A stretch of DNA of 8,406 nucleotides. It comes from Campylobacteraceae bacterium (lineage in GTDB: Bacteria; Campylobacterota; Campylobacteria; Campylobacterales; Campylobacteraceae). Both the position numbers and the translations under genes were made by a program. Location of the stretch: contig JAISNG010000136.1 of NCBI GenBank assembly GCA_031276365.1, positions 1-8,406 on the forward strand. The letters run 5' to 3'. The notes beneath the pieces were generated by a model, which saw only the letters and a program-made list of their open reading frames with translations, was not told the DNA's origin and searched no databases. The number at the start of each line of letters is the position of its first letter. Position 1 is the first letter of the stretch. Positions 1 to 5,748 of this stretch are shown here, piece by piece.

Positions 1-844
1 ATATCTCGCTCGCATCAATTGTGATAAGTGGGATTTTGAGGCTTACTTTGAACATATTTTCCACCTGTTCTCTCTCATTTGCCCTCAAAAGCCCCGTATC
101 TACAAAAATAGGTACCAGCTGCTCGCCGATGGCTTCATGCAAAAGTGTTGCCACCACAGAGCTGTCCACTCCGCCGCTTACGGCACAAAGGACTTTTTTG
201 TCTTTTGTAATCTCTTGGATTTTCGCTATCTGCTCTTTTGCAAATGAACCCATATTCCATGTAGTTTCACAACCGCAAATCTCCTTTGCAAAATTCCTCA
301 AAACCTTTGCTCCCTGATTTGAGTGTGTAACTTCTGGGTGAAACTGCAAAGCATAAATCTTTTTTTCCTCATTGGCAATCGCCGCATGCGTAGAGTTGCC
401 GCTCGAGGCTATGCACACAAAGCCTTCGGGCAGTTTTTCCACTCTGTCGGCGTGGCTCATCCAATAAACGCTGTCATTTTGCGTATTTTTAAAAATCAAG
501 CTCTCGTTTTCATAATGCACGCTTGCTTTGCCGTATTCATGGCGGTTAGCCGCCGCAACCTCTCCGCCGAAGCGGTGCGCGATAAGCTGCATGCCGTAGC
601 AGATACCAAGTATTGGAAGCCCCAGCTCATAAATGCCCTCGTCAATTTTGTAGGCGTCTTTTGCGTAAACACTCGCCGGACCGCCTGAAAATATAAGCCC
701 CTTTGGATTTTTCGCTCTGATGTTTTCTGTGCTTTCGTTGTAGGGAACTATTTCGCAATAGACCTTCTCCTCGCGCATTCGCCTTGCGATTAACTGTGTA
801 TATTGTGAACCGAAATCCAAAATAACAATGGGGACGTTTTTCAT
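1..844 (-). CDS. guaA: GMP synthase (glutamine-hydrolysing), N-terminal part, cut by left edge
   Basis: GuaA converts XMP to GMP with ATP and glutamine in cytoplasmic purine synthesis. Reading the minus strand from ATG at 844 gives 281 uninterrupted codons that remain open at position 1; the family is about 510 aa, so roughly the C-terminal half lies outside the window. The class I glutamine amidotransferase domain is visible: MKNVPIVILDFGSQYTQLIA at the start, FSGGPASVY at residues 52-60, the nucleophile Cys82 in GICYGMQ, and His169/Glu171 in LQFHPEV. The ATP-pyrophosphatase P-loop SGGVDSS follows at 223-229, then FVDTGLLR. The start is supported by the canonical N-terminus and by a purine-rich AAGAGAG just upstream. 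The ATG overlaps the stop of the preceding small lipoprotein ORF (ATGA at 844-841), suggesting co-transcription and translational coupling. The identification is firm. Confidence 0.97.
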   Translation of the reverse strand, partial: MKNVPIVILDFGSQYTQLIARRMREEKVYCEIVPYNESTENIRAKNPKGLIFSGGPASVYAKDAYKIDEGIYELGLPILGICYGMQLIAHRFGGEVAAANRHEYGKASVHYENESLIFKNTQNDSVYWMSHADRVEKLPEGFVCIASSGNSTHAAIANEEKKIYALQFHPEVTHSNQGAKVLRNFAKEICGCETTWNMGSFAKEQIAKIQEITKDKKVLCAVSGGVDSSVVATLLHEAIGEQLVPIFVDTGLLRANEREQVENMFKVSLKIPLITIDASEI

Positions 845-1029
845 GAAATCTCTCTTTTGGTTGATTTTTGTGATATTAAGCCATCTGACAAATCCTGTTT
901 TGCAATCATATGTGAAAAATTCGACAATGAAGTATATTTCGGGTCGCCTTTGTATCCGCAGCCAGAGAATAGTGAAAATAGAAATGTTATAATTAGCAGA
1001 TGAAACATATAAGCTATATTATTTCTCAT
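841..1029 (-). CDS. small predicted lipoprotein upstream of guaA
   Basis: A 62-aa ORF reading MRNNIAYMFHLLIITFLFSL followed by FSGCGYKGDPKY. It has a short n-region with one Arg, a hydrophobic h-region and a clear lipobox, FSGC, so after signal peptidase II cleavage the mature protein would begin CGYKGDPKY and be about 39 residues long. The GYKGDPxY start resembles the very small lipoproteins (YifL/LptM-like) seen in proteobacteria; this is a resemblance, not an assignment. The start is uncertain. ATG at 1029 has a GGAGG (1046-1042), but 12 nt away; ATG at 1008 would give a 55-aa protein with a 17-residue signal ending at the same Cys. The frame continues upstream to 1170 with charged sequence that does not fit a signal peptide. 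Its stop TGA overlaps the guaA ATG, and its 5' end overlaps the divergent plus-strand gene. The function is unknown. Confidence 0.72.
   Translation of the reverse strand: MRNNIAYMFHLLIITFLFSLFSGCGYKGDPKYTSLSNFSHMIAKQDLSDGLISQKSTKREIS
985..993 (+). promoter_or_regulatory. extended -10 promoter, probable leaderless start
   Basis: TGTTATAAT fits the extended -10 pattern TGnTATAAT exactly, the form preferred by sigma-70 in Campylobacter relatives, and it lies in A-rich sequence. Only six bases (994-999) separate it from the ATG at 1000, so transcription would begin at or within a base or two of that ATG. No Shine-Dalgarno sequence precedes the ATG. Either the DUF721-like gene is translated leaderlessly, or this promoter serves a downstream start. 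The element lies inside the minus-strand lipoprotein gene. Confidence 0.55.
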
Positions 1030-1455
1030 ATAAAACAGCAGCCTCCGTTTAAAAAAATGGAGCAAATCGCCTCGTATAAAAAGCTTTTGGCTCTTTTGCC
1101 GCCAAGATATAAAAGCATGGTAAAGTTTATGTATAACAGAAACGATACGCTCTTTTTCGTCCTTAAGCATCCTGGCTTCAAAATGGAATTTAATTATAAT
1201 ACTACACTGATAAAAAGGCTATTAAAAGAGCTTGTCAAGCAAGATGAAAGTTGCAAATGCATAGACGCTGACAATATCAAGACGTTTGTTACCAACGATA
1301 TGAGATTTCATGAAGCAGAGCCAAAAACCGACGCCGTGCCTTTTTACAGCGAAAAATCAAAGGGCGATTTTAACAATTTTGCGACAGATGCGAAACTAAA
1401 AAACACATTTGAAGCCATAAGAGAGATTATCTGCAAAAGGGGCAATGAGGAGTGA
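1000..1455 (+). CDS. conserved hypothetical protein, possibly DUF721/DciA-like
   Basis: A 151-aa soluble basic protein with no signal peptide or membrane segment. Residues 1-30 look helical. LLPPRY (32-37) is followed by a likely strand-helix unit at 48-78, containing NDTLFFVLKHPGFKMEFNYN and LIKRLLKEL. This pattern, of a strand with aliphatic residues, a mostly polar segment, then a helix packing on it, resembles the KH-like fold of DUF721 proteins, some of which (DciA) act with the replicative helicase. I infer this from pattern memory only. Residues 80-151 are charged and probably flexible. I recall a small uncharacterised gene in the same place between guaA and uvrC in Campylobacter, so the gene is likely real. 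It starts just downstream of TGTTATAAT and its end runs into the uvrC leader, suggesting co-transcription with uvrC. A start at Met20 (1057) is possible but lacks a ribosome binding site. Confidence 0.75.
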   Translation: MKHISYIISHIKQQPPFKKMEQIASYKKLLALLPPRYKSMVKFMYNRNDTLFFVLKHPGFKMEFNYNTTLIKRLLKELVKQDESCKCIDADNIKTFVTNDMRFHEAEPKTDAVPFYSEKSKGDFNNFATDAKLKNTFEAIREIICKRGNEE

Positions 1456-1470
1456 AAGAGTTTCATTTAC

Positions 1471-1475
1471 AGGAG
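1471..1475 (+). promoter_or_regulatory. ribosome binding site that decides the uvrC start
   Basis: AGGAG, in ACAGGAGATTTT, lies 5 nt before TTG at 1481. The in-frame ATG at 1445 lies within the end of the preceding gene and has no comparable site. Starting at the TTG gives MLNTIKNLPDSAGIY, which matches where UvrC proteins normally begin. Confidence 0.75.
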
Positions 1476-1480
1476 ATTTT

Positions 1481-3289
1481 TTGTTAAACACAATAAAGAA
1501 TCTGCCAGACAGCGCCGGAATCTACCAATACTTTGACGCCAACAATAGGCTTTTATATATAGGTAAAGCCAAATCCCTTAAAAAGCGTGTAAAAAGCTAT
1601 TTTCGTTTTGACAAAGGCTTGTCCACTGCGCCAAACCTAAGTCCTAGAATATACAAAATGATAAGCGAAGCGGCAAGGCTTGAATATCTTTTGGTAGAGA
1701 GCGAACATGACGCGCTGATTTTGGAAAATTCGCTTATAAAACAGTTGAAGCCAAAATATAATATTTTATTAAGAGATGACAAAACATATCCATACATATA
1801 TATAGATTTGGCACAGGAATATCCTCGTTTTGAGACGACAAGAAAACTCGTAAAGGGTGCGCGCGTAAAATACTTCGGACCGTTCAGCTCCTCTCACAGG
1901 GCTATTTTGGAAGCTTTGTACCTGCTCTTTCCGCTCGTGCAAAAAAGAGGCTGCTTGAGAGATAAAAAGGCGTGTTTGTTTTATCAGATAAACAAATGTC
2001 TGGCTCCATGTGAGGTTAAAGTGTCTAAAGAGGAGTATGCCAAGGTAATACAAAGCGCTATGGAGCTTATCAACGACAAAAAACAGATGATAAAACAGCT
2101 GCATCTAAAAATGCTGCAAGCCTCAAAAATGCTCAATTTTGAGGAGGCTTCAAGACTTCGCGACATGCAAAGCGCCATCAAAAATAGCATGTATATAAGC
2201 AGGATTGATTTGGCAAAGCTGGAGGATTTTGACATTTTCGCCGTATATATTGAAGGCAAAAGCGCCTGTGCTTTGAGGCTTTTTATCAGAGAGGGCAGAG
2301 TTACTTCATCAACGCATACGATTTTAAACTCAACCGAAGGATTTGACAAGGAGGAGCTTTACGAGCGGCTTTTGTTTGAGTATTACACGCCTGACATTCC
2401 ATATCTTGCGAAAAATATTCTAGTTGCGGACGAACTTGAAAATCAAAACATCATCGCGCAGGCTTTAAAAGAGCGGTGCGGACATAATTTTAACATCCAA
2501 AACCCAAAAATAGGCGACAAAAAGGCGCTTTGCAGTTTGGCTGTAAAAAACGCCAAAGAGATTCTGCTGCTTGATAAAAATAACGCAAAAATAACGCTTT
2601 TTGAGTCGCTGCAAAATCTCCTTGAGTTTGAAAATACGCCCTTTACGATTGAAGTTTTTGACAACTCTCACTTGATGGGTGAAGCAAGTGTCGGGGCTAT
2701 GATAACGTGCAAAAACGGCAAATTTATTAAGTCAAACTACCGCCATTATCACTTGCATGCAAAGGATGAATATTCGCAAATGAGGGAGCTTTTGAGTGAA
2801 CGCGCCAAAAGATTTGATAAGGAAGCGGCGCCGGATTTGTGGCTCATTGACGGCGGAGAGACTTTGAGAATTTTGGCTGAAGATATTTTACAAAGTGTTG
2901 GTGCAAACGTAGATACCGCCGCACTTGCAAAAGAAAAGATAGACGCCAAGGCGCATAGGGCAAAAGGGAGCGCAAACGATATCATATATACGAAAAAAGG
3001 GAAGCTTGTCTTAAGTCCGCATGATGAGAGACTGCAGTTTTTGCAAAAACTCCGCGATGAAGCGCACCGATTTGCTATATCATTTCACAGAAAAACGAGG
3101 CAAAAAAAAGCAAGTGAAAATTCGGCTTTAAAAGCCGCTGGATTAAACAGTGCGGTTATCAAAAAGCTGATTGATTATTTTGGAACTTATGAAGCGATAA
3201 GAAATGCCGATGAAAAAACCATAAACGACCTATTTCCAAAACGCACGGCAAAAAAGGTCATAGAAGCGATAACTTCTCAAACGCTGTGA
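1481..3289 (+). CDS. uvrC: excinuclease ABC subunit C
   Basis: UvrC makes both incisions around DNA lesions after UvrA/UvrB recognition in nucleotide excision repair. From the TTG at 1481 the protein is 602 aa, the usual size for this phylum. The GIY-YIG nuclease domain (3' incision) is at the N-terminus, with GIY at 13-15 and YIG at 26-28. Four cysteines at 158, 165, 173 and 177 (CLAPC at the end) match the set reported to hold an iron-sulfur cluster in E. coli UvrC. A UVR motif (UvrB contact) lies near 206-241. The RNase H-like 5' nuclease follows: FDNSHLMGE with Asp394, LIDGGE with Asp457, and RDEAHRFA with His529. Tandem helix-hairpin-helix motifs close the protein (about 545-600). The frame also allows ATG at 1445 (614 aa), overlapping the preceding gene by 11 nt. 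No frameshift or missing key residue was seen. Confidence 0.96.
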   Translation: MLNTIKNLPDSAGIYQYFDANNRLLYIGKAKSLKKRVKSYFRFDKGLSTAPNLSPRIYKMISEAARLEYLLVESEHDALILENSLIKQLKPKYNILLRDDKTYPYIYIDLAQEYPRFETTRKLVKGARVKYFGPFSSSHRAILEALYLLFPLVQKRGCLRDKKACLFYQINKCLAPCEVKVSKEEYAKVIQSAMELINDKKQMIKQLHLKMLQASKMLNFEEASRLRDMQSAIKNSMYISRIDLAKLEDFDIFAVYIEGKSACALRLFIREGRVTSSTHTILNSTEGFDKEELYERLLFEYYTPDIPYLAKNILVADELENQNIIAQALKERCGHNFNIQNPKIGDKKALCSLAVKNAKEILLLDKNNAKITLFESLQNLLEFENTPFTIEVFDNSHLMGEASVGAMITCKNGKFIKSNYRHYHLHAKDEYSQMRELLSERAKRFDKEAAPDLWLIDGGETLRILAEDILQSVGANVDTAALAKEKIDAKAHRAKGSANDIIYTKKGKLVLSPHDERLQFLQKLRDEAHRFAISFHRKTRQKKASENSALKAAGLNSAVIKKLIDYFGTYEAIRNADEKTINDLFPKRTAKKVIEAITSQTL

Positions 3290-3299
3290 TGTAAAAAAA

Positions 3300-3336
3300 T
3301 TACAAAAAAGATACAAAACACATTGTTTTTTTGTAA
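3300..3336. repeat. AT-rich interrupted dyad between uvrC and dps
   Basis: TTACAAAAAA at 3300-3309 is the exact reverse complement of TTTTTTGTAA at 3327-3336. Inside these, ACAA (3313-3316) pairs with TTGT (3323-3326), leaving a 3-nt bulge and a 6-nt loop. The right arm ends only 15 nt before a -10-like GATAAT. It could be a weak terminator for uvrC, although no T-tract follows it, or an operator controlling dps. It does not match a textbook Fur or PerR box that I can recognise. Confidence 0.5.
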
Positions 3337-3357
3337 ATTAAGCTCAAAATGGATAAT
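3331..3357 (+). promoter_or_regulatory. candidate dps promoter
   Basis: GATAAT at 3352-3357 could be the -10 element, with TTGTAA at 3331-3336 as a poor -35 at a short 15-nt spacing. Transcription would start near 3364, giving a leader of about 23 nt that contains AAGGGAG (3375-3381), 5 nt before the ATG. The -35-like bases lie within the right arm of the dyad, so a protein bound there could block the promoter. The placement is tentative. Confidence 0.35.
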
Positions 3358-3386
3358 ATCTCATAAATATTTTTAAGGGAGTTCAC

Positions 3387-3830
3387 ATGGGAAAGAAAAA
3401 AGTTGTTGAACAGTTAAAGGGTATCCAAGCGGACGCCATCGCTCTGTTTGTAAAAATACACAATTATCATTGGAATATAAAAGGATTGCAGTTTGCACCC
3501 ATACACGCATACACCGAAGGGCTGTATGACAAAGTTGCTGAGATTTACGACGACACAGCAGAGAGAGTTTTGCAGCTTGACGCAAAACCTGTTTTGACAT
3601 TGGATGACATAGTCAAAACCACAAAAATCAAGACTGAAAAAAATGACAGTTTTGATGCCAAATATGTTCTTGAAAAGATACATGAGGACTTTACATATCT
3701 ACTCGAAGAGTTTAAAAACCTCTCAAAATTGGCAGACGAAGATGGAGATAAAGCAACCGCCGCGTATGCCGACGACCAAACAAAAGAGCTTGAAAAAGAG
3801 CTTTGGAAGTTAAAACAGACTTTGGCTTAA
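3387..3830 (+). CDS. dps: Dps / HP-NAP-like mini-ferritin (DNA starvation and oxidative stress protection)
   Basis: A 147-aa ferritin-like protein of the Dps family. These form dodecameric cages in the cytoplasm that oxidise Fe(II), typically with H2O2, and store the iron, limiting hydroxyl radical damage. The inter-subunit ferroxidase ligands are present with family spacing: His28 in NYHWNIKG, His40, Glu44, Asp55 and Glu59 in YDDTAERV. The HxxxE, DDxAER and C-terminal YADDQ blocks closely resemble Helicobacter pylori neutrophil-activating protein (HP-NAP), as do the LTLDDIVK and SFDAKY segments. The N-terminal tail is short (MGKKKVVEQ) and has only three lysines, so direct DNA binding as in E. 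coli Dps is uncertain. The start is secured by AAGGGAG at 3375-3381. The gene appears monocistronic: a strong terminator follows and a promoter-like region with a dyad precedes it, in keeping with stress or iron control. Confidence 0.95.
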   Translation: MGKKKVVEQLKGIQADAIALFVKIHNYHWNIKGLQFAPIHAYTEGLYDKVAEIYDDTAERVLQLDAKPVLTLDDIVKTTKIKTEKNDSFDAKYVLEKIHEDFTYLLEEFKNLSKLADEDGDKATAAYADDQTKELEKELWKLKQTLA

Positions 3831-3852
3831 AAACCTGAAACTTTACAAATCG

Positions 3853-3898
3853 CCGCTTTGGTTTTTATAGCCATAAGCGGTTATTTTTTTGTCTTTTT
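3853..3898 (+). terminator. Rho-independent terminator of dps
   Basis: CCGCTTTGG (3853-3861) pairs with CCA-t-AAGCGG (3871-3880) with one bulged T, around the 9-nt loop TTTTTATAG. The T-rich run TTATTTTTTTGTCTTTTT (3881-3898) follows directly. It starts 22 nt after the dps stop codon and should separate dps from the MFS gene. Confidence 0.85.
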
Positions 3899-3905
3899 GG
3901 AATAA

Positions 3906-3931
3906 TTTGACTTTTATGCTCCAATGTCAAA
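3906..3931. repeat. short dyad upstream of the MFS gene
   Basis: TTTGAC (3906-3911) and GTCAAA (3926-3931) are perfect inverted repeats separated by 14 nt. The arms are short, so this may be chance. If functional it could be an operator, about 50 nt upstream of the MFS -10 candidate. Confidence 0.3.
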
Positions 3932-3979
3932 ATTTTACGCAAAAACCAGATATGTTTCAAAAATTTAAGACAATCAGAG

Positions 3980-3985
3980 TAGAAT
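3980..3985 (+). promoter_or_regulatory. candidate -10 element of the MFS transporter gene
   Basis: TAGAAT differs from TATAAT at one position and sits in AT-rich sequence with no clear -35. Transcription would start near 3992, leaving a leader of about 42 nt before the ATG at 4035. This argues against the in-frame TTG at 3993 as the translation start. Confidence 0.35.
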
Positions 3986-4034
3986 TACACTTTTGTTTCA
4001 AGCTCCCGCTTTTAATACAAAGGTGTTCACAAAT

Positions 4035-5189
4035 ATGATATTTACAAAAAATTTTATATATATTTCATTGATAAATTTTTTCGTTTTGGGCGCATATTAT
4101 ATGCTCTTTATCGTAAGCGTACCGTATGCCACGGAAAAATTTCAAGTCTCCAGCTCGCTTGGCGGATTTGCGGCTGGTCTTATACTCATGGGCTGTTTGT
4201 GCGGACGCTTTGTTGCAGGAAAGATAGCGCTGACATTTGGTTTTAAAAAACTTATTTTTACGGGCATCATCGTATATATCATAAGCCTTGCTTTGTATCT
4301 TGCGGCTGATAATTTCTATCTTTTCATGGCGGTACGCTTTATAAACGGTATCGGTATCGGCTGTATCGGAACTGTTGCCAGCGTGCTTGTCGTTCATATC
4401 ATACCAAAAGAGCGGCATGGTCAGGGAATAAACTACTTTAGCCTAAGCGCTGTAATAGCCATGGCTGCAGGTCCGTTTCTTGGCATGTACATGATGGAAC
4501 ATGTGAGTTTTGATATCATATTTCTCTTTTGTCTTGGGATTGGAGTTGCAAGCTTTGTTTTTGCGCTTTTTGTAGCATATCCTTATGTAAAGGCACAACA
4601 AAATGCAAAAGAGGCTTTTCGTTTGAGCGATTATATCTGCTATGCCGTTATCCCCGTAACTACCGTAACGCTGATTGTAGTAGCAGGATACGGAAGTTTG
4701 CAGGCATTTTTGCCAGAATATGCAAAAGCAGTTGGTTTGACAAAAACGGCGGGGATATTTTTCTTGATTTATGCGGCGGCGGCTTTGGTATCGCGCCCGT
4801 TTACAGGTAAAACCTTTGACAAAAGAGGCGCGAACATTATCATTTATCCGTCTTTAGTTATGACAAGTATCGGATTTATGCTTTTGTCCATTGCGAAAAC
4901 GCCTGTTTTGATGATTTTGTCTGCTCTGTTTTTGGGGCTTGGAATGGCAAATTTTCAGACTACGATACAAGCCGTGTGCGTAAAACTGGCTAAAAGCGGT
5001 TTGATTTCACAGGCGATTTCTACATATTTTATTTTTATGGATTTTGGCATAGGCATGGGACCTTATTTGTATGGACTTTTGGCGCCGCATATAGGTTTTA
5101 ACGGACTTTTTGCGAGCGCAGCGGTTATCAGCGCTGCGTGCATTCTGCCGTATTATCTTGTGTACGGTAAAAGAGCAAGCTTTCTTTAG
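4035..5189 (+). CDS. major facilitator superfamily (MFS) transporter
   Basis: A 384-aa inner-membrane protein, almost entirely hydrophobic, with about twelve predicted transmembrane segments in two halves divided by a polar loop near residues 190-205 (YVKAQQNAKEAFRLSD). The first half carries an MFS motif A-like loop between TM2 and TM3 (GRFVAGKIALTFGFKK). The second half carries the equivalent loop between TM8 and TM9 (SRPFTGKTFDKRG). TM4 has the Arg-containing motif VRFINGIGIG typical of drug or metabolite exporters of this superfamily. The substrate cannot be told; an efflux role is plausible, but so is uptake. The start is chosen at ATG 4035 because it gives a normal MFS N-terminus (MIFTKNFIYISLINFF) and follows AAAGG at 4019-4023, though that spacing is long. 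The frame is open back to a TTG at 3993. It has a dps terminator upstream and no partner gene, so it is probably transcribed alone. Confidence 0.9.
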   Translation: MIFTKNFIYISLINFFVLGAYYMLFIVSVPYATEKFQVSSSLGGFAAGLILMGCLCGRFVAGKIALTFGFKKLIFTGIIVYIISLALYLAADNFYLFMAVRFINGIGIGCIGTVASVLVVHIIPKERHGQGINYFSLSAVIAMAAGPFLGMYMMEHVSFDIIFLFCLGIGVASFVFALFVAYPYVKAQQNAKEAFRLSDYICYAVIPVTTVTLIVVAGYGSLQAFLPEYAKAVGLTKTAGIFFLIYAAAALVSRPFTGKTFDKRGANIIIYPSLVMTSIGFMLLSIAKTPVLMILSALFLGLGMANFQTTIQAVCVKLAKSGLISQAISTYFIFMDFGIGMGPYLYGLLAPHIGFNGLFASAAVISAACILPYYLVYGKRASFL

Positions 5190-5193
5190 TGCA

Positions 5194-5217
5194 AGTTAAT
5201 AATTTGATTATTTAACT
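5194..5217. repeat. AT-only hairpin just after the MFS stop
   Basis: AGTTAATAAT (5194-5203) pairs with ATTATTTAACT (5207-5217), with one extra T and a 3-nt loop. It begins 5 nt after the MFS stop codon. Its stability is low and no T-tract follows, so it may be a weak 3' end structure or a remnant rather than a proper terminator. Confidence 0.35.
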
Positions 5218-5317
5218 CTCTGATTTCAAAAGACGTATCTCTTCATGCCAAACAAGAAAAATCCTCCATCGTTTCAGGCCTTACATGCAGACAAAACATA
5301 ATCTTTGATTAATCGTT

Positions 5318-5553
5318 TTATATATTGATATCCGTCCGTATCTCATATATCTTATCGTCAATCAACTCTTTGATTTTGTCTTTATTTGCTTTATGTATCG
5401 TGAGTTTTATCGGTATTAGAGAATAAGTTCAATCGTACCATCTGCATATCTAATCGCACTGCCTTTTTCTAAAAATATACGCATTTGCTCTTTATCTCCG
5501 CTATTATGTTTTTCATATTTTACTATCATAAAATTCAAAGAAAAATCATACAA
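5318..5553 (-). pseudogene. frameshifted remnant of an unidentified small gene
   Basis: Reading the minus strand, one frame gives MIVKYEKHNSGDKEQMRIFL then EKGSAIRYADGTIELIL before a TAA at 5418-5416. Immediately afterwards another frame is open from 5416 and reads IPIKLTIHKANKDKIKELID and then DKIYEIRTDINI, ending with TAA at 5320-5318. Both parts have a normal, well mixed residue composition and join naturally, with alternating hydrophobic residues (TIELI then IPIKLTI) as in a beta strand. Upstream, AAAAAAGGGAG (5564-5554) lies 4 nt before an ATG at 5549, which stops after four codons; one inserted base in the following T-run would connect that ATG to the first fragment. I infer an original gene of about 75-80 codons with two frameshifts. 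I recognise no family. Confidence 0.45.
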
Positions 5554-5704
5554 CTCCCTTTTTTGAAGTCTTTATATCACCCTCATGTACGTTGCCTTTT
5601 TGAGCGAGATTAATCTTTGTTTTATGTATCAAAGTCAAAATGGTTTTGAACGCTCCCAACACAGAATGCGCCATCGTTACGACAATGACAAGAAGAGCCG
5701 ACAT
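5546..5704 (-). CDS. small hypothetical ORF or gene fragment downstream of murD
   Basis: A 52-codon ORF starting MSALLVIVVTMAHSVLGAFK, with a hydrophobic N-terminal half that could span the membrane once and a polar, Lys-rich C-terminal half (KTKINLAQKGNVHEGDIK). Its frame is open upstream to within a few codons of the murD stop, and no good ribosome binding site precedes the ATG, so it may be a fragment of a longer lost gene. Its TGA (5548-5546) overlaps the ATG at 5549 that has an AAGGGAG-type site. This ATGA arrangement is typical of coupled genes and hints that both this ORF and the broken one after it were once an operon. No family was recognised, and expression is doubtful. Confidence 0.35.
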   Translation of the reverse strand: MSALLVIVVTMAHSVLGAFKTILTLIHKTKINLAQKGNVHEGDIKTSKKGVV

Positions 5705-5748
5705 ATGATGATTTGCTTTTTCACCGCTTACTTTTATATATTATGCGC

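Larger units (their letters stand above)
5190..5748. other. 559-nt region without an intact recognisable gene
   Basis: This stretch separates the plus-strand MFS gene from the 3' end of the minus-strand murD. It has lower GC than the genes and no ORF of clear quality. On the minus strand several short frames read like protein: a 52-codon ORF (5546-5704) and fragments in two further frames down to 5318. Between 5221 and 5317 there are short open pieces on both strands, for example MPNKKNPPSFQALHADKT on the plus strand at 5244, none convincing. I read it as the remains of decayed coding sequence between convergent genes. Confidence 0.6.

Noticed and set aside
21..688. Plus-strand ORFs of 98 and 121 codons
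   Set aside because: They lie opposite guaA, which reads continuously on the minus strand with all amidotransferase and P-loop motifs; these are antisense shadows.
1030..1170. Longer 109-codon form of the minus-strand lipoprotein ORF
   Set aside because: The added N-terminal 47 residues are charged, would bury the signal peptide, and are antisense to the conserved plus-strand gene.
3993..4034. TTG at 3993 as the MFS start
   Set aside because: It adds 14 residues unlike an MFS N-terminus, has no ribosome binding site, and lies at about the predicted transcription start.
4529..4810. Plus-strand 93-codon ORF rich in Cys and Arg
   Set aside because: It is an out-of-frame shadow inside the MFS transporter gene.
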